Source: Sipunculus nudus (taxonomy: Eukaryota > Annelida > Sipuncula > Golfingiida > Sipunculidae). Taken from it: a stretch of DNA of 64,000 bases. The first letter of the stretch is position 1, and each line of letters opens with the position of its first letter. The stretch spans positions 1,201,579-1,265,578 of the forward strand of contig CM049307.1 of the NCBI GenBank assembly GCA_026874595.1, in the 5' to 3' direction. Positions 1 through 11,233 of the stretch are shown piece after piece. A program made the position numbers and the translations under genes. Below the pieces are notes generated by a model. That model did no database searches, was not told where the DNA came from, and saw only the letters and a program-made list of their open reading frames with translations.

Positions 1-1710
1 AAAAATCTTCTCAGTAATTGTCCAGCCTAATTCTTTAATGTTTCACAGAAATAATCCCAGAAACAATCTCTCAAGTTTGTTCGAATAGTTCCAGTTTTGT
101 GATTATTACCAGGTTACAGAAAGCAATACTCAGTCATTTGGCCAAATAAGCAAACAAATTACAATCTCAGAAACAGCAGGAGCTATCATCACCAACTTAT
201 GCAAATATTGGTCACATTTTAATCATATTTGAAAAGGTTTTTGGGAAGCCATCTGCATCAACCTTTAGTGTACTGGGGTTATCGGTTATCGATTAATATC
301 TGAGGAACAATTGGACCAAGCATCACCTAATTGTATGTAAAAATCAGTTACATGTCAAATCTTGTGTGGCACCATCTGCATCAACCAAAATTTTACAGAT
401 AAAAAGCCCGAAAACCATAGAAATTTTCTCCCATATCATTCAGCGAAATTTTTATTATATTTTACAGAAATGATCCAAGAGATGAGGTCTCTCAAGTTTG
501 TTCAAATGATTTTGGTTCGATGACTTTGGCAGAGTTACAGGAATTTAAACATTTGGCCAAGTAGGCATACTAAAATAACAGAGTGTCAGGAGCTAGCCTA
601 CCAAATTTTATTTTAAATGTTGGTCACATGAGCTAGCCTACCAAATTTTATTTTAAATGTTGGTCACATGAAACATATTTGAAATTGAGTTTTTTTGTGG
701 CCCCTCCTGCATTGACCTGTTTTTTATAGGCAAAAAACTCATAATTTCAGTCACTTTAGGCACAACATTAAAATTTTTTTATGATGAAACTGTCAAGCCA
801 AATAGTTTAATATTTCACAAGCATTATCTTTGGGAAAGGTTCTCTCAATTGTACAAGAATAGATTGGGTTCATTGCTTTTTGCTTGAGTCATAGGAACTT
901 GAAGTTGGCCATGTGGCTAAGTATGCCTTAATCACAATCAGAGTTGCAAAGTTGTTGTTTTAGATTCAGTAACACTGAGCAAAAATTATTCTTAGATGGC
1001 CTTTGTTCCAGTTTACTCAAATGATTTTTGGCTGAATTATTAGACCTTTAACAATGTAATGACTGTAAGATACTTTGGTAAACAAAACTAGTAGATTTGT
1101 TGTGATCTTAAAGTGAATAGGGTTCTCTCCCTGCAGGGAGATGAGCAAAATGTAAAAGATGGAAGGTTGTGGTTGAAAGGTTGGCTTCAGATGTATCCAG
1201 ATTCATGTTAAAGAAGAGTCCTGTGACCTTGACCTTTGATTTAAAAATAAAGTGTTCTTTCATTATTGGTTTGTGACTCTACATGAAAGAATGCTTATCC
1301 TTTTCCTCAAATTTGAGACAAACTTTGTAGGAAAAGTTTATCCTTGTGACCTTGGCCTTGTTTACTGTCATTATATGCTTCAGAACAGTAGGGCCTATAT
1401 GAGAGGGGGTATGCCCAGTTTAGGAATACTATTGCATTTCCAAAGCAAGAAATTTCCAGTTTATAATATTTTATTACAATTTTCCCTTTTTGATTTAATA
1501 AAGTAATGATTTCATCCTTTCTTCTGATTTACTTATAAATGTTAATTTTATTACAGTGTCGACCATCTCTATGTCATCTTTGCAAAAAAAAAATGGTAAA
1601 AGAAAAATGGAGAATCTATATATTGAAGTATGTTCATCTAAGATGCTTGTTCTTTCCTCACTTCATTCACTAGTTATACATTTCATATTGTGTATATATC
1701 CTGTGTTGAT
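1..1710. other. Intronic region with degenerate dispersed repeat, no exon recognised
   Basis: No coding exon could be supported here. The first 1000 bases belong to an old dispersed repeat family. Phrases such as 'cacagaaatgatcc', 'caagtttgttcaaatgat' and 'gtggcaccatctgcatcaac' recur two to three times inside this stretch and again at about 48050-48330 and 53440-53960. Around 1222-1243 lies an inverted relative of the AGGTCA-rich repeat found at 57900-58685 (here 'gtgaccttgacctttg'). A short open frame after an AG at about 1555 contains an A-run and matches no part of the enzyme family that I recognise. The exon preceding 3187 must end one base into a codon; I could not find it here, so the window probably opens inside that intron. 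Confidence 0.6.
588..669. repeat. Direct tandem duplication, about 40 bp x 2
   Basis: A block beginning 'gagctagcctaccaaa' and ending 'atgttggtcacat' occurs twice in direct succession without a mismatch. It is a recent local duplication inside the older dispersed repeat. Confidence 0.9.
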
Positions 1711-3186
1711 ACCCTGTGTGGATACTCTCTGTAGATTTCCTCTGTATATACCCTGAGAAATTTATCTTAAGTAAAATTACTCAGTGAAGTTTTGATATTT
1801 TCTATTATTCATTGATCCATGTGTGGATACTCTCTGTAGATATCCTCTGTATATACCTTGAGAAATTTATCTTAAGTAAAATTACTCAGTGAAGTTTTGA
1901 TATTTTCTATTATTGATTGATCCATGTGTGGATACTCTCTGTAGATATCCTCTGTATATACCCTGAGAAATTTATCTTAAGTAAAATTACTCAGTGAAGT
2001 TTTGATATTTTCTATTATTCATTGATCCATGTGTGGATACTCTCTGTAGATATCCTCTGTATATACCCTGAGAAGTTTATCTTAAGTAAAATTACTCAGT
2101 GAAGTTTTGATATTTTCTATTATTCATTGATCCATGTGTGGATACTCTCTGTAGATATCCTCTGTATATACCCTGAGAAATTTATCTTAAGTAAAATTAC
2201 TCAGTGAAGTTTTGATATTTTCTATTATTCATTGATCCATGTGTGGATACTCTCTGTAGATATCCTCTGTATATACCCTGAGAAGTTTATCTTAAGTAAA
2301 ATTACTCAGTGAAGTTCTGATATTTTCTATTATTCATTGATCCATGTGTGGATACTCTCTGTAGATATCCACTGTATATACCCTGAGAAATTTATCTTAA
2401 GTAAAATTACTCAGTGAAGTTTTGATATTTTCAATTATTCATTGATCCATGTGTGGATACTCTCTGTAGATATCCTCTGTATATACCCTGAGAAGTTTAT
2501 CTTAAGTAAAATTACTCAGTGAAGTTTTGATATTTTCTATTATTGATTGATCCATGTGTGGATACTCTCTGTAGATATCCTCTGTATATACCCTGAGAAA
2601 TTTATCTTAAGTAAAATTACTCAGTGAAGTTTTGATATTTTCTATTATTCATTGATCCATGTGTGGATACTCTCTGTAGATATCCTCTGTATATACCCTG
2701 AGAAGTTTATCTTAAGTAAAATTACTCAGTGAAGTTTTGATATTTTCTATTATTCATTGATCCATGTGTGGATACTCTCTGTAGATATCCTCTGTATATA
2801 CCCTGAGAAATTTATCTTAAGTAAAATTACTCAGTGAAGTTTTGATATTTTCAATTATTCATTGATCCATGTGTGGATACTCTCTGTAGATATCCTCTGT
2901 ATATACCCTGAGAAGTTTATCTTAAGTAAAATTACTCAGTGAAGTTCTGATATTTTCAATTATTCATTGATCCATGTGTGGATACTCTCTGTAGATATCC
3001 TCTGTATATACCCTGAGAAGTTTATCTTAAGTAAAATTACTCAGTGAAGTTTTGATATTTTCAATTATTCATTGATCCATGTGTGGATACTCTCTGTAGA
3101 TATCCTCTGTATATACCCTGAGAAATTTATCTTAAGTAAAATTAATCAGTGAAGTTTTGATATTTTTCTATTATTCATTGATCCAG
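1711..3186 (+). repeat. 105-bp tandem array (14 units) ending at an exon acceptor
   Basis: The unit starts at 'tgtggatactctctgtag' and ends 'ctattattcattgatcca'. Unit starts fall at 1711, 1816, 1921 and so on to 3076, every 105 bases, 14 units in all. Variation is low: G/A at 'gagaaGttt', C/G in 'tatt(c/g)attg', and one inserted T in the last unit. The last unit runs straight into the exon at 3187, so its 3' end (T-rich tract, then 'gatccag') is the working splice acceptor. In every other unit the same place reads 'ccat', so the AG is lost. The array is purely intron-derived; no exon bases are included. Confidence 0.95.
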
Positions 3187-3410
3187 GAGTATTTCAAAAA
3201 CAAGGAACTGAGAAGAGCATCATTGACCTAAGAGGAGTTGAGGAACTTCAAGTTGTGGATAAGTCTGATGGCTTGACATTGGGTGCCAACCTGACCTTGA
3301 CCCAGTTGATTCAGATTTTCAAGGACATGTCAGATGATAATTCCAGCTTCAGATACCTGAGAAACATGACTGATTACATGGTTTCTGTGGGAAATGTAGC
3401 TGTCAGAAAT
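3187..3410 (+). CDS. Exon of xanthine dehydrogenase/aldehyde oxidase-like molybdo-flavoenzyme (FAD-binding domain, first part)
   Basis: This is a 224-bp internal exon bounded by 'gatccag|ga' and 'cagaaat|gtaagt', a strong donor. The first two bases complete a codon begun upstream (phase 1), followed by 74 codons without a stop, ending in phase 0. The protein segment starts VFQKQGTEKSIIDLRGVEEL, continues with a hydrophobic strand followed by LTLGANLTLTQLIQIF, and ends VSVGNVAVRN. This matches the FAD-binding domain of molybdenum hydroxylases (Pfam FAD_binding_5): 'IDL..V.EL', then the 'lGA..tl..l' motif, then '..vRNvas..GN', which is completed by the next exon at 38871. The family oxidises purines, aldehydes or N-heterocycles with Mo, Fe-S and FAD; this domain passes electrons to NAD+ or O2. 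Whether the enzyme is a xanthine dehydrogenase or an aldehyde-oxidase-type paralogue cannot be decided from 110 residues. Confidence 0.85.
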
Positions 3411-3664
3411 GTAAGTGTGGTTTTTGTCTTTTCATGAATAACACTTGATTTTCAAAGTTGATTATACAAATTTACTTTTGTGGATCATTATTGTTAATTT
3501 ATTATTCATTATTTCAGGATATTGATGAATCATGAACGTTGAAAGGAGCGGGAGCATGCACTACTCTGCTTCTGATATTTTAAATATTCTCCGGTTTTCT
3601 AATATAGCTGATATTGGGGGTCAAAATGTTCAGAAAATCTTACTTTTCTAGATGGGAAATTGAT

Positions 3665-5277
3665 TTTTAGCTCAGCTGACTATAAGTCATCTGAGCTATA
3701 GTCGTGGTCCATTGTCCGTCGTCCGTCCGTCGGGCTGTCTGTCTGTCCGTCGTGCCGTCCAGATGTCTGTCCGTAAGACAGGCACGCTTCAACACCATTG
3801 GACCTACGAATCTGAAATTGGGCATACAGTTAGATGTCCCCAAAATCTCCTACCATGCCGAAAATTGGGTCAATAGGACTTCACTCCTTCGAGATATTAA
3901 AGAAAAACCTCAATTTTTTATTAGAAATCTATTTTCACACTTCAGGACTGCCTAATATCTAAACCACTCATCTGGTTTTCTTCATATTTACCATAAATAT
4001 TCCTCTATATAGTTCCTATGTACATGCCAGAAATTAAGTCAGTATTATTTAAATTAAAAAAGTTATGGACTTTGTAAAAAAAATCAGGAAAGATATTTGG
4101 TCACTTAAGACCAAGTGTTAAAGGTAGGGACTTTTTTTCAGTAATACAACTTTAATTAATCAAAATTTAATTGTATACCAAAAATTAGATCAAAATCTGT
4201 TAAATTTTTTTTAAAAATTGGCAAAAATATAAAATTGGTACCTTAAATTTTGCCCAACTTTTGCCACGGTACGTTTTTTTCCTGTAAGTACTGTGGATTT
4301 AATTTTCACAGCATGTGCACATAAGGATTGAATCTGTTAAAATCTGAAAATAAAAGCTGCAAAATTAGGCTAGTAATTGAATTTATTTTGGAGGCTCTTG
4401 TTGTATTCCCTTACATTGTCAAGCAGTCCACTTTGGTGACTGTAGGTCATTCAGTGCAGCTCTCTCCACTGAGTTGAGCTTGATCAGGCTGTCTGCAGTT
4501 AATACCATACCACAGGGAGCCTTTTTCTCTGGCAACCCCCGCTCACCCCCCCCCCCCCCCCCCCCCCCATTCTGTTGACAGACCTGTACTATGAACTAGA
4601 TGAATCTTAAAATTAACATTTTTTTCAGCAACGAGCAGTAACAACGGAGACCCCCACCCACCCCTTCAATACACAGGACTATTAAACAAGATGAATCTTA
4701 TAATTTTAATGTTAAATAAATTCTTTTTGATGAGACTTGGACAATTTTGATTGTTTTAAAGAAAAAAAATTCAGGAATTTAATCCTAATATTCAAATGTG
4801 ATAAAATATTAGGATCTAATGTAAGTGCTAACTGACAAGATTTAAGAAGATATAAATACTTTGTAGCATTTCATTCATATCTCTTAAAGTTGGTAGGGCC
4901 TAGGTGTGAATAACACTATTAACTTAGTATTAAAATTAGGAATATTGGTCAAACTTTGTTGGATTAATTTTTAACTCATATGGCCATATATTTAACTTTT
5001 GAAAACTTAATTACCTCCACACATTATTTGTTTATGAAATGTTACTTGTATATAACACTTACCGTAGGCCTATTTGTTCCCTTGGTGCATCACTAAATGG
5101 TTTAGCTCATGTCCATTATTCTATAAATTACAGAGTTTCATTTTAGCAGGGCTATTTTCTAATAGCTTTTCTAATGATAATATACATGAAAAACCAAAGA
5201 AATAAAAATATTTTGCAGTTACTAATATTTTCCAAAATTCAGCTGAGCGATGTGATCGACCCATGGGTCCCTTGTTT
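3665..5277 (+). mobile_element. Hairpin-headed non-autonomous element, family A, copy 1
   Basis: The head at 3668-3698 is a hairpin: TAGCTCAG pairs with CTGAGCTA and TGACT with AGTCA around an ATA loop, with one C/T mismatch. It is followed by ATAGT and then a GTCCGTC-rich run (3715-3775). The tail carries 'cagctgagcg' and the 12-bp perfect palindrome GACCCATGGGTC (5258-5269), then 'ccttgttt'. 'GCTCAGCTGA' in the head recurs inverted in the tail. No transposase frame is present. Both ends sit in T-runs, so the exact insertion bases are ambiguous. Other copies are at 39838-43882, 48327-49212 (truncated) and 58831-62796. The class is uncertain; a Helentron-type (HINE/DINE-like) element is my best guess. 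Confidence 0.75.
4546..4568. repeat. Poly-C tract (23 C)
   Basis: A homopolymer run inside family A copy 1, just before 'attctgttgacag'. In the 4-kb copies of the same family the corresponding position holds a long CT microsatellite. Confidence 0.95.
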
Positions 5278-5335
5278 ATATTACATTCCCTGAATAAAAT
5301 AGATTTTTCTCACAAGAAATGGTTTCAAATTGATT

Positions 5336-6760
5336 TCCAATTCAGCTGACTGTAAGTAGGTGATGGTACTTTGTCATTGTCTGTCTGTCTGGTCATCTGT
5401 CCATTCACACGGCACATTTTAAAAACCATTTGACCTACAAATCTGAAATTCACTATACATTTACATGTTCCTAAGTCTTCCTAACAAACCCCAAACTGGA
5501 TCAGTGGGACTTCATTCCTTCGATAAATCACAGAAAAACCTCAAATTATTCATTGAAAACTAATTGTAACACTTCAGGACTATCTAATATCAAAACAGCC
5601 TGTTTTGTTTTATGTTCATATTTAGCAGTTAGATTCTTCTATATATTTCCTGTGGACGTGCTTGAAATTTGGTTAGTTAATCATGTTATATGCAGTAATT
5701 GTCTGAAACATTAGGTACCTTATCAATATATTTTCTCACTTAACATGGTAACTGGTGAGGCTAGAGACTCTTTATCAAGGATAAACTTATTTTAATTAGG
5801 ATTTTATATTATATCAGAAATTATATCATAATAAGATGATTTTGTTAATTAGTGCATTTATCTTAAATCTATAAAACTTGAAAATTAAAAAAATTGAATA
5901 TGAAAAATACTCTTCTTCAAATAAATCCATAATTCTCCTGCGAAAATTACATATGCTAGAAAAGATAGGGTTTAATATTATATAAACTTAAAATCATAAT
6001 TCCCTTGCCTCATCAGAAAGATAGATAAATTGATCCATTTATTCTGTTCACATGTCTGTCTGTCTGCATTACTTGATAATATATGAGCAAAATTATGGAT
6101 AAATAAAGGTGCAGTTTAGAATTATGAGTTCTGAATCATGTTATTTCAAATTCTTATTGCTTTGCAAATTGATCAAATATATTTTATAAAAAAAATAAAT
6201 ATATCTGTGTGCATAATTTAATATTATCTGACCAAATTAGCTGTAAGTCTTGATGCAGTTTAAAATTGTGAATCAACTTATATATTCATATGTAATATGT
6301 TATACTGTATATATGAAAAATTTATAAAGTTGAAAAAAAATTGATGTATAAAAAAATGCAGATTTAATGCCTCAGCTTTGTTTGTCTACCAGTCTGTCTG
6401 TCCATTATTAAATATTCAGTATTTGAGAATCAACTTTTTTCATGTTTCATATTCTGTATGTAATATACAGAGATGTTGTGACTCCCAACCCCCCCCCCCC
6501 CCCCCCCCCCCACCATCAAGTTCTTCCCCAATGGGGATATAATAATATTGCAATTGAATACATTTGATAAAATTTTAAAAAAATATGTATAATAAAAAAA
6601 TAGGATCTAATTGAGCAAATGTGTAAACTGCTGAACTGTCAACACTTATCATAGGGAACCAATGATCATGATTATAGTATAGATACACTAACTGCTCACA
6701 TGTAATCTTACATCTTGTCACAACTGTTCAGCTTGAGGGCCCTCTTTACTGTCTTTCAGG
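5336..6760 (+). mobile_element. Degenerate relative of family A
   Basis: The stretch opens with a decayed head ('attcagctgactgtaagt', then GTCTGTCTG runs). It follows the internal order of family A: 'ggcacattttaaaaaccatttgacc', 'gggacttcattccttcgataa', 'acttcaggactatctaatatcaaaac'. No hairpin partner or tail palindrome remains. The right limit is approximate. It holds a 23-C tract at 6489-6511 followed by 'caccatcaag', the same context as the poly-C tracts near 43030 and 61970. Confidence 0.55.
6489..6511. repeat. Poly-C tract (23 C)
   Basis: A homopolymer run flanked by 'gtgactcccaa' and 'accatcaag'. The equivalent tract occurs in the two 4-kb family A copies. Confidence 0.95.
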
Positions 6761-7368
6761 GAGAAAATACTCAGGTTCAGGCTGCTATGCTGACTTTTGT
6801 TGAGCATCATGGCTTGGGGCAAACTATGACTTTTCATCCAGCATTGAACTGATACACAGTTTAATGTTTGACCAACATTAAAATTGCACAAGCTCAAAGC
6901 TTTGTTTGTTTTCCCACATGCTGACCATAATAACAGCTGGAGTCAGACAGCATGTATGCCTGGTCCTACAGATAACTTGTGACAAGGATGGCTGTTTCCG
7001 GAATGAAGGGCATTTAAGCTGGAGGAAATATTTGGCTGCAGTGCGGTCCAGACTTATATATATATACCTTAATATTGTGTCCCCTTTTGGTTCAATATAT
7101 CATCACTTTACATTAGTTTAATACATTGCACTCTTGTTCAGTTTATGAGTTCAGAAAATGCTGTCCATGGCAAAACTTTCCAACGTACCGTGGCAAATCA
7201 AAAATGGTGCTGAATCAGTAGATGTTGATCTTACTTCCATCTGTGATTGGGTGGCTCTCTACTTTTGACCAGCTGTCTCTCCTGCCAGTTGCATGAATGT
7301 AATAAATGTCAATCAAACAGATGTGGACACCCCATGTGTAACTTATGAAGTGCAGTTCCCCCCAGTAA
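6761..7368. other. Intronic sequence, nothing recognised
   Basis: This is non-repetitive at the scale of the window. A 71-codon frame at 6906-7121 has no recognisable motif and no convincing splice context, so I do not call it a gene. Confidence 0.5.
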
Positions 7369-8296
7369 CTCTCAGCTCTTTGTATACATAATACACCAGT
7401 AACTCTCAGCTCTTTGTATACATAATACACCAGTAATTAACTCTCAGCTCTTTGTATACATAATACACCAGTAATTAACTCTCAGCTCTTTGTATACATA
7501 ATACACCAGTAACTCTCAGCATGTTGTATACATAATACACCAGTCAGCTCTTTGTATACATAATACACCAGTAACTCTCAGCTCTTTGTATACGTAATAC
7601 ACCAGTAACTCTCAGCTCTTTGTATACATAATACACCAGTAACTCTCAGCTCTTTGTATACATAATACACCAGTAATTAACTCTCAGCTCTTTGTATACA
7701 TAATACACCAGTAATTAACTCTCAGCTCTTTGTATACATAATACACCAGTAATTAACTCTCAGCTCTTTGTATACATAATACACCAGTTACTCTCAGCTC
7801 TTTGTATACATAATACACCAGTAACTCTCAGCTTTTTGTATACATAATACACCAGTTACCTCAGCTCTTTGTATACATAATACACCAGTAATTAACTCTC
7901 AGCTCTTTGTATACATAATACACCAGTAATTAACTCTCAGCTCTTTGTATACAATATACACCAGTAATTAACTCTCAGCTCTTTGTATACATAATACACC
8001 AGTAATTAACTCTCAGCTCTTTGTATACATAATACACCAGTAATTAACTCTCAGCTCTTTGTATACATAATACACCAGTTACTCTCAGCTCTTTGTATAC
8101 ATAATACACCAGTAATTAACTCTCAGCTCTTTGTATACATAATACACCAGTAATTAACTCTCAGCTCTTTGTATACATAATACACCAGTTACTCTCAGCT
8201 CTTTGTATACATAATACACCAGTAACTCTCAGCTCTTTGTATACATAATACACCAGTTACTCTCAGCTCTTTGTATACATAATACACGAGTTACTT
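7369..8296 (+). repeat. 34/38-bp tandem array, about 26 units
   Basis: The unit is 'ctctcagctctttgtatac' plus 'ataatacaccagtaa'. It occurs in a 34-bp form and a 38-bp form with an added 'ttaa'. Each unit contains the palindrome TGTATACA. The two lengths are intermixed in runs, for example 38-bp units around 7403-7478 and 7670-7790. The last unit decays into 'aatacacgagttactttc'. The antisense frames through it are by-products of the repeat. Confidence 0.93.
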
Positions 8297-8416
8297 TCAA
8301 GAAACCATTGATTTCCCTGAGCTCATAACAACTTTTCTTTAGGGGACAGAGTAGGTAACATTTTAATCCTTGTAATTTATGAATGCAGTATGTGTATATG
8401 CCACTTGTTTTCAATT

Positions 8417-8454
8417 ATAGATATATATATTTGTTTTATTATATATATATATAT
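8417..8454. repeat. Interrupted TA microsatellite
   Basis: Two TA runs are separated by 'ttgttttat'. They lie directly before the TGTTACGG boundary of the next element. Confidence 0.85.
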
Positions 8455-9169
8455 TGTTACGGTTCTCTTTCACACGCCAAATATGACTGGCCGAACTATA
8501 ATGCAAAACCTCAGACACATATTCTCATATTAACACAACAAGGGTTTAATTACAAAAATGGTGCTATATTAATATATATACAATATTTACAATAACAAGT
8601 AATCAAAGAATTTATATCTTTAGTAATGGCTGCAACTAAATAAATACTTAACTGAAGTCCATATGTTTAACGGAAGATGCTCTGGTCTATAGTAACACAA
8701 CACAGAAATAAAGGTCCTTCCTCTTCACAAATAAAAGTCCATGGTTTCTTGTGGGAGAGGACGACCCACAAATAAAGAAGCTCCGCTTCCCCAGGGTTGA
8801 CAAGTTAACATGAAAAGTTCATAATCGAGTCCTCACTAAAGAGTGGTAACGAGTCCTCTTATAGGATTCTTGAAAAGCGGAAAATGCGTCAAAGTGGTTT
8901 TATTTCAATGAGGCAGTGACTTTACTCAATAGATAGAATTGTTCTGAAGTCGGAATCCTCAATAGACTCCACAATAGAGCGAGTCCCGTGGCAGGGACTA
9001 AAATAAGTTTATTGTCAATAGGGCGAGTTTCGTGCCAGCGACACACATTGATTGTCCAGCGGATGACATTCAGTAGTGGGCTATCCAGAAGAACAGCACG
9101 ATGCGGCTGCAGAATTCACAACACCACGGCATCCAAGCAGGAGAGGAAAAGTCGTGCGATACATACATA
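8455..9169. mobile_element. Possible LTR-like retroelement remnant
   Basis: The block opens TGTTACGG, a typical start for gypsy-type LTRs. An inverted CCGTAACA occurs at 9405-9412, which would give a 958-bp solo LTR. That end, however, lies inside the pogo-like element at 9170-9882, and no 5-bp target duplication is visible. The interior has repeated 'gagtcc' and 'caatag' words and no coding frame. It could be an LTR broken by a later insertion, or the 8-bp match could be chance. Confidence 0.35.
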
Positions 9170-9882
9170 CAGTAGAACGCCTGTATAACAGTCAACAATG
9201 GGACTGGATGAAAGTGGCCTTAATACAGGAGTGGCCGTAATACAGGACTTGACTAGTATAGGGGGGTTTAAAATGTAACAAGAAACAAAGTTCAAATCTT
9301 TTAACAATCAACAAAATAAATGTATATACAGAGTATTAGTATAATAACTGTTATCAATAAAAAAAAATATTTACAATCACGTCAGAGTGATTGGGACAGA
9401 GTATCCGTAACATTTTATACATGTAACAATATTTATTTTGCATTCATAATTATTCATGTATGAGTAAATTGTACGATGTTTGCCACACTGTTTTCGTTTG
9501 ATGTACGTGTTCGCAAGGACATTAAAGACAGTTTAAAGATCCACAGTTAGCCTAACATTTTTCTGATGACATAATGATCGGGGACCCTGATAAAGATCCA
9601 GCTCGCACGACTGGTTCCCAAACATACACGCAGGTGGAAACACATGCCTTACTATTTTGCATACTGATAAGGCTGAGTGGGGTAGTACGACGCAGGCTAC
9701 GTGTCAAACAACTCAGTCCCGGTCGAGTGGTTACCTTTACCCAGGCACTCATTAACAGACAGGAATATGTGAGACTGGACACTTGTGTAATGATATTTAG
9801 GTCAGAAGTGGTTATGAAATATAACGGTTGAAAATTCGGGACCGGAAAATCTGACCGTTATAGACATATTGGCGTTCTACTG
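9170..9882. mobile_element. Non-autonomous Tc1/mariner (pogo/Tigger-like) element
   Basis: Perfect 12-bp terminal inverted repeats CAGTAGAACGCC (9170-9181) and GGCGTTCTACTG (9871-9882) are flanked on both sides by TA (9168-9169 and 9883-9884), the target duplication of the Tc1/mariner superfamily. TIRs starting CAGT are typical of pogo/Tigger relatives. Similarity continues inward, with 'tataacagtc' on the left matching inverted 'tataacggtc' on the right. At 713 bp it is too short for a transposase; the two overlapping frames near 9552-9831 show no DDE motif that I recognise. Confidence 0.85.
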
Positions 9883-10097
9883 TATAAATATATAAGTTTA
9901 CATTAACCCTTTACTGTTTACAGCCTCTGACTAAAGAGACATTTTATGAGAGCTTTATGGCCAAAATTTTGTTTTACTACAGTTAGAAATTGTCATTAGT
10001 TATCTGAATTGGTAACTTCATTCATAATTATATATGTTTATATGAATAAACATTTACTAGTTTTGTCCTTGTACACTGTCAGATTCTGTGTTTATTA

Positions 10098-11143
10098 GGG
10101 CCCCGCTTGAAAAGCGGGTGCCCTATAGTAATCGACCTGTCCGTCTGTCTGGCCGTCCGTCTGTCCGTCCGTCCGTCCTTCTGTCTGTCCATCCGTTCGT
10201 CCACATATTCTTTTCCGGATGATAACTCCAGTTAGGATTGACGGATTGTGTTCAAACCTGAAATGTATTAACCATCAGTTATGGAAGATCCCTCTCGATT
10301 TTGGGGTCTGGAGGTCAAAGATCAAAAAAGTTATTCACAGTTTGGTGTTAAATTTTAGGTCCCTCTTTCAGCAGGGCAGAAATCATATTTGTATATCAGT
10401 TGTATATCAGTTGCTGGTGTCTCCTTCAGCAGGCCAGAAATTAATCTTTTTCGAGTCACTCGTGTACAGCGGCATTACATTTTCACAGCATATTTTGTAC
10501 AGACAATATGAAGATTCCCCAGAAAAGGATACACTGGCCCAATGCACCACAGTGGCTCTCATTTAGACCATGTTTGGACAAATCATTCTCCACTTCCAAC
10601 ATCTCAAGGAATTTGGACCTATTATAGTGACCATCAACAAATTTACATTGATATTAAAATGTAGCCATTCTACACATCACAGCGCATCTGTAGACCCAAG
10701 CCCAAGAAGAGCTGAATCTCAGTTCAAGAGAATGACCATTTTATCACTACTAACCAGCAGTTGACTCTCTCTAATACTACAAGGTTCATGTACAGGCTCA
10801 AGCCTCACATTTAATAAGGCCAATTCAACATACAAATACTGAAAAATATTTGACACAGCCAAGCCAAGACTTCAACCAAGAATAATTGGCACAAGTAATA
10901 CAGAAATACAGAAACTAAAAATGCATGCAGTTCTTTTATATCATTATTTTGATAGCTTTGAACATTTTCACTTTACCATATCTTTTCTTCCAGTTTATAC
11001 ATGTCAGCTGTTCTTTACAGGTTCTTTAATTTTCAAATATCACTCTTTCAGCCCAAACTACCAAAGTATACAAAATTCACAATACTTCAATTTATAATGA
11101 CTGCATCTTTTGCGGGGCCCTTACTGACCTGTCAATTTTCTAG
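10098..11143 (+). mobile_element. Hairpin-headed element, family B, copy 1
   Basis: The head is GGGC-CCCGCTT, a GAA loop, then AAGCGGG-T-GCCC, preceded by TTA and followed by ATAGT and a GTCCGTC/TCTGTC run (10137-10200). Near the 3' end 'gcggggccc' (11112-11120) is the exact inverse of the first nine bases and is followed by TTA. That alone would suggest a TTA-flanked Harbinger-like element. Comparison with copy 2 (49216-52811) instead puts the end at CTAG (11140-11143) followed by 'ttattt' in both copies. No transposase is present. The right end abuts the first unit of the 103-bp array. Confidence 0.7.
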
Positions 11144-11164
11144 TTATTTCCTGTGTTTGTACAG

Positions 11165-11233
11165 GCTGCTAGTTGGGCTGGTAACTTGATGCTGAAGCAC
11201 ACTGATCCTGGATTCCCCTCAGACTTGTTCACT
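11165..11233 (+). pseudogene. Exon-like first unit at the left edge of the array
   Basis: This unit keeps the exon-type start 'tttgtacag|gctgctagttgggctgg' rather than the common 'gtatgtag|aggctctaaatga'. Read in the frame of the real exon it gives AASWAGNLMLKH..FPSDLFT, then continues into intron sequence and stops. It is a duplicate of the 38871 exon start and is probably among the oldest units, since it lies at the array edge. Confidence 0.85.

Noticed and set aside
1556-1756. A possible upstream exon after 'tttattacag'.
   Set aside because: The frame runs through an A-homopolymer, lacks the family's GNT.xG segment expected just before VFQKQG, and does not end in the required phase at a good donor.
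3704-3955. Similar short frames starting in GTCCGTC runs (also 39887-40158 and 58827-59097).
   Set aside because: They recur because family A copies share sequence. Frames shift between copies and show no protein-level conservation.
6906-7121. A 71-codon frame with a Cys/Lys-rich stretch.
   Set aside because: There are no splice sites, motif or repeat in another copy to support it, and intronic position on the coding strand makes chance more likely.
10219-10566. A 115-codon frame, the joint longest in the window.
   Set aside because: It lies wholly inside family B copy 1, has no recognisable domain and has no counterpart frame in copy 2.
10098-11120. A Harbinger-type element bounded by GGGCCCCGC/GCGGGGCCC and TTA target duplications.
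   Set aside because: This was attractive in copy 1 alone, but copy 2 (49216-52811) shows the corresponding 3' motif is internal and that similarity runs on to CTAG. The first nine bases are part of the head hairpin.
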